Source: Sodalis sp. dw_96
GTDB taxonomy: Bacteria; Pseudomonadota; Gammaproteobacteria; Enterobacterales; Enterobacteriaceae
Assembly: GCF_018449575.1 (NCBI RefSeq)
Contig: NZ_JAAVUT010000003.1
Span: forward strand, 62,001-126,000
Direction of reading: 5' to 3'
DNA length: 64,000 bases
The number at the start of each line of letters is the position of its first letter. Position 1 is the first letter of the stretch. Positions 9,901-19,300 of the stretch are shown here, in pieces. The notes beneath the pieces are model-generated. The model was given only the letters and a program-made list of their open reading frames with translations. It searched no databases and had not been told where the DNA came from. Made by a program: the position numbers and the translations under genes.

Positions 9901-10221
9901 CAGCCGCAGGCACGGGAAATTTTCACCCGGATGCTGGACTGGTCGACGAAGGCCATAAACCGGCCGGTGGGCACGGATTTCTTTGCGGTATCTCTCCCCG
10001 ACCTGGTGGTGCTGGACAGCGATCCGCAGCAAAACCATGAGCAACATTGCCTATTTGTCAGCGCCCTGGCTTATCTGGGGCTGGAAGACGGCGTCCGCTG
10101 GCAACAGCAATGCGCCGCCTTGCTGGCACGTAATCCCAACCATGATAAAGCGCAGATATTCTCGGTGTTGGCGGCGATGCTGGCCAAAGAGATGCAGGAC
10201 TGCTCCCCACAAAACCAATAG
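6904..10221 (+). CDS. DUF5107 domain protein with TPR repeats
   Basis: About 1105 aa, no signal peptide, so probably cytoplasmic. The N-terminal part (to about residue 460) is the DUF5107 module typical of this family (WQESVSIPTYRTGEQ, HPMFLEHRVYQGSSGAVYP, LPELGGRIQRAYDK, GGIEFNWPQHHRPTT, LWWANPAVK). It looks like a carbohydrate-binding or mutarotase-like beta-sandwich. The rest is helical TPR (YYQRGLALDAGDYRCNLALA, CWQRCLELQPSFAGAWRDLA, CFQQAFTLAPTDARLLFEWD). I start at ATG 6904, which has GAGG 5 nt upstream and the conserved family N-terminus; the frame is open 57 nt further upstream. It is first in an operon with a sugar porter and an aldose epimerase. A role in sugar or glycoside processing is inferred; the reaction is unknown. 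Confidence 0.8.
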   Translation: MAGAVRVWQESVSIPTYRTGEQDTHPMFLEHRVYQGSSGAVYPYGVIDTLTGEKSPREYQALWLENDYLRVMLLPELGGRIQRAYDKIRQRDFIYHNEVIKPALVGLLGPWISGGIEFNWPQHHRPTTYMPVDFRLQTGEDGACTIWLGEIEPMRGLQVMTGFTLYPDRALIEISARIFNGNDTPRPFLWWANPAVKGGDDHQSVFPPDVTAVFDHGKRDVSTFPIATGTYYKVDYSAGVDISRYKNIPVPTSYMAYKSDYDFVGAYSHNEQGGLLHIADHHVSPGKKQWTWGNCEFGRAWDRNLTDANGPYIELMTGVYTDNQPDFTWLDAGEEKRFVQNFLPYNTLGMVQNASTDAALKLERTATGLTWGVYAVTTLHEYRLVIRVEGQSGPLFETAVNLTPAQAVQQDFAGDFPGRLSIELLDNQGNMVLDYLEHHVTDAPLPSPAVPPRPAADINSADEAWFIGQHLDQYNHAGQGADDYYQRGLALDAGDYRCNLALAVKEYNRAEYRRAIDYADTALARGHRLNKNPRDGGASLIRACAHERLEQWEDAYEDFYRATWSGNGKEGGFFGLGRIAARRRLWRQALAFADQGLLSNGAHYGLLALRAAMLQRSGRLADSLAYIDMQLQTYPLHYVLFALRYLFDNRPEFLDELRRVTGGRGMNALAIANTLLSFGLRQEALTVLELLDSQETLPVYLRAVLLKDSVPQAQYLALLGRARDNFSRWVRFPNQLAEAAMLEQVPECYFAHYLLGCFHYSKRSYERAVACWQRCLELQPSFAGAWRDLAVFYFNKRRDLAQAERCFQQAFTLAPTDARLLFEWDHLRKLCGVQPAERLTLLSAHLSVALKRDDLIAELLGLYNQLGQPEKAQELLRTHAFHPWEGGEGKVTAQYVITQLRQAHALLADGRTQAAMESLDAALHYPPNLGEGRLVGQTDNDISFWQGVCAARSAQNQQAREYFQRAARGNSDINESRYYNDQPVDYLFYQGAALMRLGQQPQAREIFTRMLDWSTKAINRPVGTDFFAVSLPDLVVLDSDPQQNHEQHCLFVSALAYLGLEDGVRWQQQCAALLARNPNHDKAQIFSVLAAMLAKEMQDCSPQNQ

Positions 10222-10230
10222 GGTGGTCGT

Positions 10231-11661
10231 ATGAAACGCACGAGTCAGCTCAATCTTGCCTATGTTTGGTCAATTTGTCTGGTGGCCGCCTGCGGCGGTC
10301 TGTTATTCGGTTATGACTGGGTAGTGATAGGCGGCGCCAAGCCGTTTTATGAAGCCTATTTCGGTATCACCAGTCCGGCCCAGTCCGGCTGGGCGATGAG
10401 TTCCGCCCTGGCCGGCTGCGTGGCGGGGGCCATTATCTCCGGCACGCTTTCCGATCGTTTCGGCCGTAAACTGCCGCTGCTGCTGGCGGCGGTGATGTTT
10501 ACCGCGTCGGCCTGGGGCGCGGCCACGGCGCATAACTTTGAGGTCTTCGTGATTTTCCGGATTATCGGCGGTATCGGCATCGGGCTGGCGTCGGCATTAT
10601 CCCCCATGTACATCGCCGAAGTCAGTCCGGCGGAAAAGCGCGGTACCTTTGTGGCGGTGAATCAGCTGACCATAGTCATCGGCGTGCTGGCCGCCCAGTT
10701 GGTGAATCTCATGATAGCCGAGCCGGTGACCGCCCATGCAAGCATGGCGGCCATTGCGCAGTCCTGGAACGGTCAAATGGGCTGGCGCTGGATGTTCGGC
10801 TCAGGCGCGGTACCGGCGGTGGCGTTTTTGGTTCTGCTGTTTATGGTGCCGGAATCCCCGCGCTGGCTGGTAAAAGTAGGCCGCTTCGAGAAGGCGGAAA
10901 AGGTGCTGGCCAAAATCGGCAGCGCCGACTATGCCCACAGGATGCTGGCGGAGATTCGCCAGTCCATGGATGCGGACGATGTCCGTCGGGTGCGGTTGCC
11001 GCAGTTGTTCGCCCGCCGGGTCCGTCCGGTGATGATTATCGGTATCGTGCTGGCGGTATTTCAGCAGTGGTGCGGCATTAACGTCATCTTTAACTATGCC
11101 CAGGAGATCTTTGCTTCCGCCGGCTTTGATATCAACGATACGCTGAAGTCCATTGTGGCCACCGGCCTAATCAATCTTATTTTTACCATTATCGCCCTGC
11201 CGCTGGTGGACAAGCTCGGCCGCCGCAAGCTGATGCTGCTGGGATCACTGGGGCTGACGGTGATTTATGCCCTGATTGCCGCCGCCTATGCGTTCGGCAT
11301 CATGGGTATGCCGGTGTTGTTGTTGGTTTTGGTGGCCATCGCCATCTATGCCCTGACCCTGGCGCCCGTCACCTGGGTATTGCTATCGGAAATCTTTCCC
11401 AACCGGGTACGGGGTATGGCCATGGCGGTGGGAACCTTCTCCCTTTGGGTGGCCTGTTTCCTGCTGACCTATACCTTCCCGCTGCTGAACGCCGCGCTGG
11501 GAGCCTCGGGCAGTTTCCTGCTCTACGGCATCATATGCCTGGCCGGGTTTGCCTTCATCTGGCGCAAAGTGCCGGAAACCAAAGGCGTCACCCTGGAGGC
11601 GCTTGAACAGCGCTTCGGCGATCAGGCGGAGCTGGATTATGCACATAATCACGCTAAATAA
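10231..11661 (+). CDS. MFS sugar porter (sugar:H+ symporter)
   Basis: A 476-aa inner-membrane protein with the 12 hydrophobic segments and signatures of the sugar porter family. GGLLFGYDWVVIGGA is in TM1, SDRFGRKLPLL follows TM2, and PMYIAEVSPAEKRGTFVAVN follows TM4. PESPRWLVKVGR ends the first half, QQWCGINVIFNYAQEIF is in TM7, LVDKLGRRKLML links TM8/9, and PETKGVTLEALEQRF lies at the C-terminus. It is closest in style to XylE/AraE/GalP. The substrate is not determined. It starts 9 nt after the DUF5107 gene and overlaps the epimerase start, so it is part of one operon importing a sugar under ROK control. Confidence 0.88.
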   Translation: MKRTSQLNLAYVWSICLVAACGGLLFGYDWVVIGGAKPFYEAYFGITSPAQSGWAMSSALAGCVAGAIISGTLSDRFGRKLPLLLAAVMFTASAWGAATAHNFEVFVIFRIIGGIGIGLASALSPMYIAEVSPAEKRGTFVAVNQLTIVIGVLAAQLVNLMIAEPVTAHASMAAIAQSWNGQMGWRWMFGSGAVPAVAFLVLLFMVPESPRWLVKVGRFEKAEKVLAKIGSADYAHRMLAEIRQSMDADDVRRVRLPQLFARRVRPVMIIGIVLAVFQQWCGINVIFNYAQEIFASAGFDINDTLKSIVATGLINLIFTIIALPLVDKLGRRKLMLLGSLGLTVIYALIAAAYAFGIMGMPVLLLVLVAIAIYALTLAPVTWVLLSEIFPNRVRGMAMAVGTFSLWVACFLLTYTFPLLNAALGASGSFLLYGIICLAGFAFIWRKVPETKGVTLEALEQRFGDQAELDYAHNHAK

Positions 11662-12493
11662 TGCCGGACTCTCCCTGCAGTGCAGACTGCAGGGGGCCGC
11701 GTTGTTAAACCTCGTTACTTCGGACAGCGTAAATATTCTGCGTACGACGAAAAACTCCCTGGCGGCGCCGGGGGAGTGCGCCCTGTTTCCCATGCTGCCC
11801 ATGGCGAACCGCGTGGAAGGCAACGCTTTTGACTGGCGGGGGCAGAGGGTAAAGTTGCCTTCGTCGCCTTATGATGAGCGCTTTTTCCTGCACGGCGACG
11901 GCTGGCTGCGGCTCTGGACCCTGGTGCAACAGCAGCCTGACTCGGTCACCCTGGCGCTGGAGTCCGCACTGTCCGGGGTCTGCAAGTATGATGCCCGGCT
12001 GTGCTATCAGCTACAGGGCGAGGCGTTGCTGGCCACCCTGAGCATCACCAATACCGACGACCAGCCCTTTCCCTTCGGATTGGGGTTCCATCCCTTTTTT
12101 ACCAAAACTCCCGCCACGACGCTGTGGTTCCAGGGAAACGGCTATTGGCCGGAGCGGGAACATCACCTGCCGGCGGAGTGGCGGGATACCATGCCCGCCG
12201 GGTGGGATTTTTCCTCCCCCCGCGTCCCGGGAAAGGGGTGGATCAACAATGCCTTTTCCGGCTGGCGAGGTAGGGCGACGCTCCATGATACCCATGACGG
12301 TTCCACCGTAACCCTGAGCAGTACCGCCGATATATTGATGGTTTATCAGCCCGCCGACAGCGATTTTATTTGCCTTGAGCCGCAAACCCACCCGGTGAAT
12401 GCCCATAATTTGCCGGGGCTGCCCGGACTGGCTATTCTGGCGCCGGGAGAATCCCTGACCCTTGAGATGCAAATCAGCCACACCGTCCCATAA
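11639..12493 (+). CDS. Aldose 1-epimerase family protein
   Basis: A galactose-mutarotase-like protein of about 284 aa that should interconvert alpha and beta anomers of a free sugar. Motifs in order are LFPMLPMANRVEGNAF, DERFFLHGDGWL (catalytic-type His), FPFGLGFHPFF (second His) and LEPQTHPVNAHN (Glu region). I chose ATG 11639, which gives the family start MHIITLNNAGLSLQC and overlaps the MFS stop by 23 nt (translational coupling). The frame extends upstream to 11549 but that part is MFS coding sequence in another frame. It works with the porter to equilibrate incoming sugar. Confidence 0.85.
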   Translation: MHIITLNNAGLSLQCRLQGAALLNLVTSDSVNILRTTKNSLAAPGECALFPMLPMANRVEGNAFDWRGQRVKLPSSPYDERFFLHGDGWLRLWTLVQQQPDSVTLALESALSGVCKYDARLCYQLQGEALLATLSITNTDDQPFPFGLGFHPFFTKTPATTLWFQGNGYWPEREHHLPAEWRDTMPAGWDFSSPRVPGKGWINNAFSGWRGRATLHDTHDGSTVTLSSTADILMVYQPADSDFICLEPQTHPVNAHNLPGLPGLAILAPGESLTLEMQISHTVP

Positions 12494-12508
12494 GGGGCCA
12501 TCAGCGGC

Positions 12509-14338
12509 TCAAGGCTGCCAGAGCGGTTCGCCGCCGTTCAGCTTGCGCTCCAGGAAGAATGCCGCGCTGATCAGCGCCAGGTGGGTCAGCGCCTGGGGCG
12601 TATTGCCCAGTGCATAACCCCGTCGATCGAACTCCTCGGCATACAGCCCGAGGGGGTTGGCGTAGCTGAGCAGCTTTTCAAATTCAAAATGCGCCTCTTC
12701 CAGGCGATCGGCGCGAGCCAGGCACTCCACGTACCAAAAGGAGCAGGCGGCGAACGCGCCCTCATCGCCGGGCAGCGGATCGGAGGGGGTGTCGGCGTTG
12801 TTATAGCGCCGTACCAGCCCGTCTTGCACCAGGGAATGTTTAATGGCATCCAGGGTAGCCAGCCAGTCGGGGTCGGTGGCGCCGACGAACCGGAACAGCG
12901 GCATCAGCAGCATGGACGCATCCAAATCGCGCCCGTGGCGGGTGGCGGTAAAATGGCCCAGTTCCTTATTCCAGAAATGGGTCCAGATGTCCTCGCGAAT
13001 TGCCGTGCGGGCCTGATCCCAACGCTCATAAGACATCGGCAGGGATCGTTTCGCCGCCAGCCGCAGGGCGCGGTCGATGGCCACCCAGCACATCAGACGC
13101 GAGTGCAGAAAGTGCCGGGGTTCGCCGCGCATTTCCCAGATGCCGGCATCCGCCTGGTTCCAGTTTTGACTGACATGATCGATCATCTTGCTGATATGCT
13201 CCCAGCCGCGATGGGATATGGCTTCGCCGTATTTATTGGCCAGATACACCGCGTCCATCAGTTCGCCATAGATGTCCAGCTGCACCTGCCGGTAAGCCTG
13301 GTTGCCGATGCGCACCGGCGTTGAGCCGGCATAACCGGACAGATGGGGCAAATCCTCCTCCGGCAAATCGGTTTCGCTGTCCAGCCGATACATCACCTGC
13401 AGCTTATCGGGCTGGAACTGGCTGTGCTCCAGGCAGCGGCCGACCCACTTGATAAATGAGGCGGCCTCCTCGGTATAACCCAGGCGCATCAGCGCATAAA
13501 CGCTGAACGAGGCATCGCGAATCCAGGAGGCGCGATAATCCCAGTTGCGTTCGCCCCCCAGATGTTCCGGCAGTCCGAAGGTGGCGGCGGCGGCAATGGA
13601 ACCGTGGCGATGGGAGGTAAGCAGTTTAAGCGCCAGGGCTGAACGGTTCACCATCTCCCGCCAGCGGCCCTGGTAATTGCTGGCGGCGCACCAGGCCCGC
13701 CAATAGCGCAGGGTGGCGGTGAAACCGGCCAGATTGTCCCCGGCCGCCACGCGCTCATCCTCGGCACAGCCGAAAACGAACTCCAGGGATTCCCCGGCCT
13801 TGAGAATAAAGCGGGCCACCGCGGCGTTGTCCTCGATGTGCAGCGGTACCCCGCCCGCCAGACGCAAGACCGGCTGACCCGGCGCGCTGAAATCCACCGC
13901 GTCTCCGTGATGGCAGGCGCGTGTGGCGGCGCGGGCATAGTCATGAACCGGCTCACAGCGTAGAGCAAAATTCGCCTCACCTTGCAACACGGTCAAACGG
14001 CGGATGATCCGCGGCATTTTGCGTGGATCGTCGCAGATCGGCATATAATCGGTCACTTCCGCCACGCCAAGGTCGTCCAGCCAGCGGGTTTGCAGGATAT
14101 TGGTATCCGGCAGGTAGATCTGTTGGCGGCGAGCGTCGGGCCAATCGGGAGATAAACTGAAAATACCGGCCTTATCGTTGTCAAGCAGCGCGGTAAATAT
14201 CGAGGGACTGTCCAGATCGGGCCAGCAAAAATAATCTATGGTGCCATCGACGGCGATTAACGCGCAGGTGCGTAAATCGCCGATAATGCCGTGATCGCCA
14301 ATACGCCGCGCCGCGTCGGTCTTAGGTCGTTCAGTCAT
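12509..14338 (-). CDS. Glycoside hydrolase family 15 (glucoamylase/trehalase-like)
   Basis: A 609-aa cytoplasmic protein. Its N-terminal beta-sandwich (GDHGIIGDLRTCALIAVDGT, DYFCWPDLDSPSIFTALLD) precedes an (alpha/alpha)6 catalytic domain (LGGERNWDYRASWIRDASFS, DADIGI-type helices, DQARTAIREDIWTHFWNKEL, GDEGAFAACSFWYVECLARA, LGNTPQALTHLALI). GH15 enzymes hydrolyse alpha-1,4-glucans or trehalose by inversion. The exact substrate here is not resolved, and trehalase or dextran/glucan activity are both possible. It converges on the epimerase with a 15-nt gap and is probably an independent unit. Confidence 0.87.
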   Translation of the reverse strand: MTERPKTDAARRIGDHGIIGDLRTCALIAVDGTIDYFCWPDLDSPSIFTALLDNDKAGIFSLSPDWPDARRQQIYLPDTNILQTRWLDDLGVAEVTDYMPICDDPRKMPRIIRRLTVLQGEANFALRCEPVHDYARAATRACHHGDAVDFSAPGQPVLRLAGGVPLHIEDNAAVARFILKAGESLEFVFGCAEDERVAAGDNLAGFTATLRYWRAWCAASNYQGRWREMVNRSALALKLLTSHRHGSIAAAATFGLPEHLGGERNWDYRASWIRDASFSVYALMRLGYTEEAASFIKWVGRCLEHSQFQPDKLQVMYRLDSETDLPEEDLPHLSGYAGSTPVRIGNQAYRQVQLDIYGELMDAVYLANKYGEAISHRGWEHISKMIDHVSQNWNQADAGIWEMRGEPRHFLHSRLMCWVAIDRALRLAAKRSLPMSYERWDQARTAIREDIWTHFWNKELGHFTATRHGRDLDASMLLMPLFRFVGATDPDWLATLDAIKHSLVQDGLVRRYNNADTPSDPLPGDEGAFAACSFWYVECLARADRLEEAHFEFEKLLSYANPLGLYAEEFDRRGYALGNTPQALTHLALISAAFFLERKLNGGEPLWQP

Positions 14339-14507
14339 GCTGCGGATGTCCTCATCTGATTAACTGAATGGGCGCATATGCCGTCAAATATGAAGAGTGT
14401 ATGCTTAACTATAGCTTAGCCGTTTTCGGCGCGAGGTCAGTATCCAGGCCGTCGCGGCCGGAAGATGCCTTTCCTTTTTTGTTTCACACACAGTGTATAA
14501 TGCGTCC

Positions 14508-15128
14508 ATGAATATAAAAGCATCCCCTCATGCCGGGCCCCGGGGGCCGGCGGACCATAGTATTCGCGATCAGATTCTGCTGGCCGCCGATGAGCATTTC
14601 AGCTACTACGGCTACGGCAAAACCACCGTATCGGATCTGGCAAAGGCCATCGGTTTCTCCAAGGCCTATATTTATAAATTTTTCGAATCGAAACAGGCCA
14701 TTGGCGAGGCCATCTGCCATCAATGCCTCAACAGCCTGCTGGACAAGGTGCGGGAAGCGCTTGTTGAAAGCGCTACCGCCGCCGAAGGCCTGCGCATCTT
14801 GTTTAGCACCATCGCCGCCGGCAGCACCGATCTGTTTTTCTCCGATCGGCGCCTGTATGACATCGTCATATACTCCACCGGGGAAAAATGGCCTTCATCC
14901 CAGGAATATGAGCGGCAGGTGCGGGAACTGCTGAAAAATATTCTGCGCCAGGGACGGGAAACGGGGGAATTCGAGGTACGGACCCCCCTTGATGATCAGT
15001 GCCGCGCCATATTCCTGGCTATGGAATCTTTTGTTAACCCCTTATTATTGCAGCATAAACTTGACGGCATTCCCGCCGCCATCGATGATCTTATCCAACT
15101 GATACTGCGAAGTTTGGCGACGCATTGA
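14508..15128 (+). CDS. TetR-family regulator of the adjacent RND pump
   Basis: A 206-aa repressor. The N-terminal helix-turn-helix is clear: RDQILLAADEHFSYYGYGKT, TVSDLAKAIGFSKAYIYKFF, ESKQAIGEAI. The C-terminal ligand domain is helical. ATG 14508 has no Shine-Dalgarno sequence; a TATAAT hexamer (14496-14501) lies just upstream, so the message may be leaderless. A GTG start at 14493 is also in frame. It lies 151 nt upstream of, and codirectional with, the RND adaptor/pump operon, whose promoter holds a perfect 8-bp-arm palindrome. Control of that operon is inferred. Confidence 0.85.
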   Translation: MNIKASPHAGPRGPADHSIRDQILLAADEHFSYYGYGKTTVSDLAKAIGFSKAYIYKFFESKQAIGEAICHQCLNSLLDKVREALVESATAAEGLRILFSTIAAGSTDLFFSDRRLYDIVIYSTGEKWPSSQEYERQVRELLKNILRQGRETGEFEVRTPLDDQCRAIFLAMESFVNPLLLQHKLDGIPAAIDDLIQLILRSLATH

Positions 15129-15213
15129 TCACGCCGATTTAATCCATGAGTGAGCTATATCGATTCTCCAAGACGATTTTTACATTGATTAATTGTAATG
15201 CTTGATCGCATTA

Positions 15214-15239
15214 AGTGACCATTGACATATTTGGTCACT
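15214..15239. promoter_or_regulatory. Perfect palindrome over a -35 element, probable TetR operator
   Basis: AGTGACCA (15214-15221) and TGGTCACT (15232-15239) are exact reverse complements separated by 10 nt. The spacer begins with TTGACA, a consensus -35 hexamer. A bound repressor would block the promoter of the efflux operon starting at 15280. No good -10 was found at standard spacing. Confidence 0.6.
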
Positions 15240-15279
15240 AGATGTCAGACTGACTCTTCCGTTTTTCCGGAGGATTATC

Positions 15280-16374
15280 ATGTTCCGCAATCGTTCCCTC
15301 TTCCTGGCTGTTATTGCCGTCCCCCTGTCGTTGGGATTGACCGCCTGCGGTCCGGCCGAGCAACCGGATCCCCGTACCGAGTCGCCACTGGTGCGCACCG
15401 CCGTGGTGGATCAATTTAATCACGCTGAAAAAGCCTATACCGGCACCGTGGTGGCCAGGGTGCAAAGCGACCTGGGTTTTCGTGTCGCCGGTAAGGTGGT
15501 GCGGCGTCTGGTGGACACCGGCGCGACGGTAAAACGCGGCCAGCCGTTGATGCAAATCGACCCCGCTGATTTAACCCTGGCCGCCGAAGCGCAAACCGGC
15601 GCGGTGACCGCCGCCAGGGCGCTGGCGGCGCAAACCTCCGCTGACGAACGACGCTACCGGACGCTGGTGGCGAAAGGGGTGGTTTCCGCCTCCGCCTATG
15701 ATCAGGCCAAGGCCGCCGCCGATTCGGCCCGCGCACAGCTCAGCGCGGCGCAGGCTCAGGAGGATGTCGCCCGTCACCAGGCCGGTTATTCGGTGCTGAC
15801 CGCCGATGACGACGGGGTGGTGATGGAGACCCTGGCCGAACCGGGGCAGGTGGTCACCGCCGGACAAACGGTGGTGAAGCTGGCCCACGCCGGCCCGCGG
15901 GAAGCGGTGGTGTATCTGCCGGAAACACAACGGCCCCCCCTTGATTCCATCGGCCAGGCCAGTTTATATGGCGACCGTCCCATGACCGGCGCGGCGCGGC
16001 TGCGCCAGTTATCCGATGCCGCCGATCCGCAGACCCGCACCTTTGAAGCCCGTTATGTGCTGACAGGCGCTATGGTTACCGCACCTCTTGGCGCTACCGT
16101 CACCGTTGAACTGCCCGATCCCGGCGCCGACGGATTGGTGAGCGTGCCGCTGGGCGCGGTGTACGATGAAGGACAAGGCCCCGGCGTCTGGCTGGTGGCG
16201 GGGGACAAACCCAAAACGGTCTGGCGGGCCGTTCGGCTCTCCGGCTTGACGGAAGAGAGCGCTATCCTCTCCGACGGCTTAAAACCCGGCGATCGTTTTG
16301 TCACCCTCGGCGCTCATTTACTGCATCAGGACGAAGCCGTGCGCCTGGCCGATAATGGCGGGGCGGTGAAATGA
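15280..16374 (+). CDS. RND efflux periplasmic adaptor lipoprotein (MFP)
   Basis: A 364-aa HlyD/AcrA-type adaptor. The lipoprotein signal ends in LTAC (lipobox; Cys about residue 23), so it should be anchored in the inner membrane facing the periplasm. It shows the barrel-sandwich start (VVARVQSDLGFRVAGKVVRR, LVDTGATVKRGQPLMQIDP), an alpha-helical hairpin rich in Ala (about 100-165) and the lipoyl return (DGVVMETLAEPGQVVTAGQT). The start has AGGA upstream (GGAGGATTATC). It overlaps the pump gene by 4 nt (ATGA), so the two are coupled. No outer-membrane TolC-type partner is in the window. Confidence 0.92.
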   Translation: MFRNRSLFLAVIAVPLSLGLTACGPAEQPDPRTESPLVRTAVVDQFNHAEKAYTGTVVARVQSDLGFRVAGKVVRRLVDTGATVKRGQPLMQIDPADLTLAAEAQTGAVTAARALAAQTSADERRYRTLVAKGVVSASAYDQAKAAADSARAQLSAAQAQEDVARHQAGYSVLTADDDGVVMETLAEPGQVVTAGQTVVKLAHAGPREAVVYLPETQRPPLDSIGQASLYGDRPMTGAARLRQLSDAADPQTRTFEARYVLTGAMVTAPLGATVTVELPDPGADGLVSVPLGAVYDEGQGPGVWLVAGDKPKTVWRAVRLSGLTEESAILSDGLKPGDRFVTLGAHLLHQDEAVRLADNGGAVK

Positions 16375-19300
16375 GCGGATTTAATCTCTCCGCCCTGGCG
16401 GTACGCGAGCGGGCAGTCACGCTGTTTCTCATCGTCGCGATTTCCGCCGCCGGCGCCTTCGCTTTCCTGAAATTGGGGCGAGCGGAAGATCCGGTATTTA
16501 CCATCAAGGTCATGACGGTGGTTACCGCCTGGCCCGGCGCCACCGCGCAGGAAATGCAGGATCAGGTTGCCGAACCGCTGGAAAAGCGGATGCAGGAATT
16601 AAAATGGTATGACCGGACTGAAACCTATACCCGGCCCGGTTTGGCCTTTACCACCCTCACATTGAAAGACTCCACGCCTCCGTCGGAGGTTCAGGAGGAG
16701 TTCTACCAGGCGCGCAAGAAGCTCGGCGATGAGGCCGCCAATCTGCCGGTGGGTGTTATCGGCCCTACCATTAACGACGAATACGCCGATGTCACCTTTG
16801 CACTCTATGCCCTGAAAGCCCGGGGAGAACCGCCGCGCTTATTGGTGCGCCAGGCGGAAACCCTGCGCCAGCGCCTGCTGGGCGTGCCGGGAGTCAAAAA
16901 AGTCAATATTATCGGCGAGCGGCCCGAGCGGATATTCGTCGAGTTTTCTTATGCCCGTCTGGCGACTCTCGGTGTCTCCGCCCGGGATATTTTTACCGCC
17001 CTGAATGCGCAAAACAGCGTGACGCCGGCGGGTTCCATCGATGCCGACGGACCGCAAATCCAGATTCGACTGGACGGGGCGTTCAACAGTCTGCAAAAAA
17101 TCCGCGATACCCCCATCGTTGCCGCCGGTCGGACGCTGAAGCTTTCCGATGTGGCCGACGTAAAGCGTGGTTATGAAGATCCCTCCACCTATTTGATCCG
17201 CAATCAGGGCGAACCGGCGCTGTTGCTCGGTATCGTGATGCGCGATCGCTATAACGGGCTGGTGCTGGGCAAGGCGCTGGAGAACGAAGCGGCGGCCATC
17301 TCCGCCGGGATGCCGTTAGGCCTGACGTTCGCCAAAGTCACCGATCAGGCGGTGAATATCAAGGAATCCTACAACGAATTCATGTTGAAATTTTTCGTCG
17401 CCCTGGCGGTAGTGATAACCGTCAGCCTGATAAGCCTCGGCTGGCGGGTGGGGATTGTGGTGGCGGCGGCGGTGCCGCTGACCCTGGCCGGGGTATTTGT
17501 GATTATGCTGGCCACCGGTCGCGACTTCGACCGCATTACCCTCGGCGCGCTGATATTGGCTCTGGGCCTGCTGGTGGACGACGCCATCATCGTCATTGAA
17601 ACCATGGTGGTGCGCATGGAGGAGGGGTTTGATCGGATCCACGCCTCCGGCCAGGCCTGGGTCAGCACCGCGTCGCCCCGCCTGGCCGGGGCGTTGGTGA
17701 CCTCCATCGGCCTGATGCCGGTGGGCTTCGCCGCCTCCAGCGCCGGTGAATACGCCGGCAATATCTTCTGGATCGTGGCCTTTGCCCTGCTTACCTCATG
17801 GCTGGTGGCGGGGGCGTTTACGCCCTATCTCGGCGTGAAGTTATTGCCTGACATCAAGCCTATTCCGGGCGGGCACGGGGCGATATACGGTACGCCCCGT
17901 TATAAACAGCTACGCTCCCTGATTGCCCGGGCGGTGGCCCATAACAAGAAGGTGGTGCTGGCGGTGGGCGTGTTTTTCCTGGTGGCGTTTTTCGGCCTGG
18001 GGGCGGTGAAACAGCAGTTTTTTCCCGTCTCCGACCGGCCGGAAGTGTTATTGGAAGTGCAGTTGCCGGAAGGCAGCGCCATCGAAGCCACCAGCGCGGC
18101 GACGGCTAAAGTGGAGGAGTGGCTGGAGCGGCAGCCGGAAGCCAAACTGGTCACCTCCTACATCGGCCAGGGCGCGCCGCGATTCTACCTGGCGATGTCG
18201 CCGGAATTGCCCGATCCCTCCTTCGCCAAGATCGTGGTGCTTACCGACAATGAACAGGCCCGGGAAACGCTGAAATACCATGCGCGGCAGGCGGTGGCGG
18301 ACGGATTGGCCCCCGAGGCGCGGGTGCGGGTGACGCAGCTGGTATTCGGTCCCTACTCGCCGTTTCCGGTGGCGTTCCGGGTCATGGGCACGGATCGTGA
18401 AACCGTGCGGGGCATTGCCCGCCAGGTCCGGCGGGTGATGCTGGATAACGCCTATATGCGACAGGTGAATACCGACTGGGGCGAGCGGGTGCCCAACGTC
18501 CATTTCGTGCTGGATCAGGATCGATTGCAATCCTTCGGCCTCAGTTCGCAAGACGCCGCGCAACAGCTGCAATTTTTACTGAACGGGGTGTCGGTAACCC
18601 AGGTTCGCGAGGATATTCGCACCGTCGAAGTGGTAGCCCGTAGCGCCGGCGGCGAAAGGCTGGACCCGGCAAAGCTTAAGGACTTTACCCTCACCGGCAG
18701 CCAGGGGCAGCGGATACCCCTGGAACAAATCGGTGCTGTGGATATCCGCATGGAGGATCCGATTATTCATCGCCGGGACCGCATGACCGCCATCACCGTG
18801 CGGGGGGATATCGCCGACGGCCAACAGCCGCCGGAAGTGGCGCTGCAAATCATCAAAAGCCTACAGCCGATCGTGGCAAAACTTCCCGTGGGTTACCGCA
18901 TCGAAACCGGCGCCGCGCTGGAGGAGGCGGGCAAGGCCAACACCGCCCTGGCCGCTATTTTCCCGTTAATGCTGATCCTGATGATGATCGTGATTATTTT
19001 CCAGGTGCGTTCGCTGTCCGCCATGGCCATGGTGCTGCTCACCGCGCCGCTGGCGTTGGTGGGGGTGGTGCCGACGCTATTGCTGTTTAACCAGCCGTTC
19101 GGGTTCAATACCATTCTGGGCCTGATCGGGCTGGCGGGGATTATCATGCGCAATACCCTGATCCTCATCGGCCAGATACACAGTAATCAGCATGAAGGAC
19201 TGACCCCCTATGATGCGGTGGTGGAGGCCACGGTGCAGCGGGCGCGCCCGGTGATCCTGACGGCGCTGGCGGCGGTACTGGCGTTTATCCCGCTGACCTT

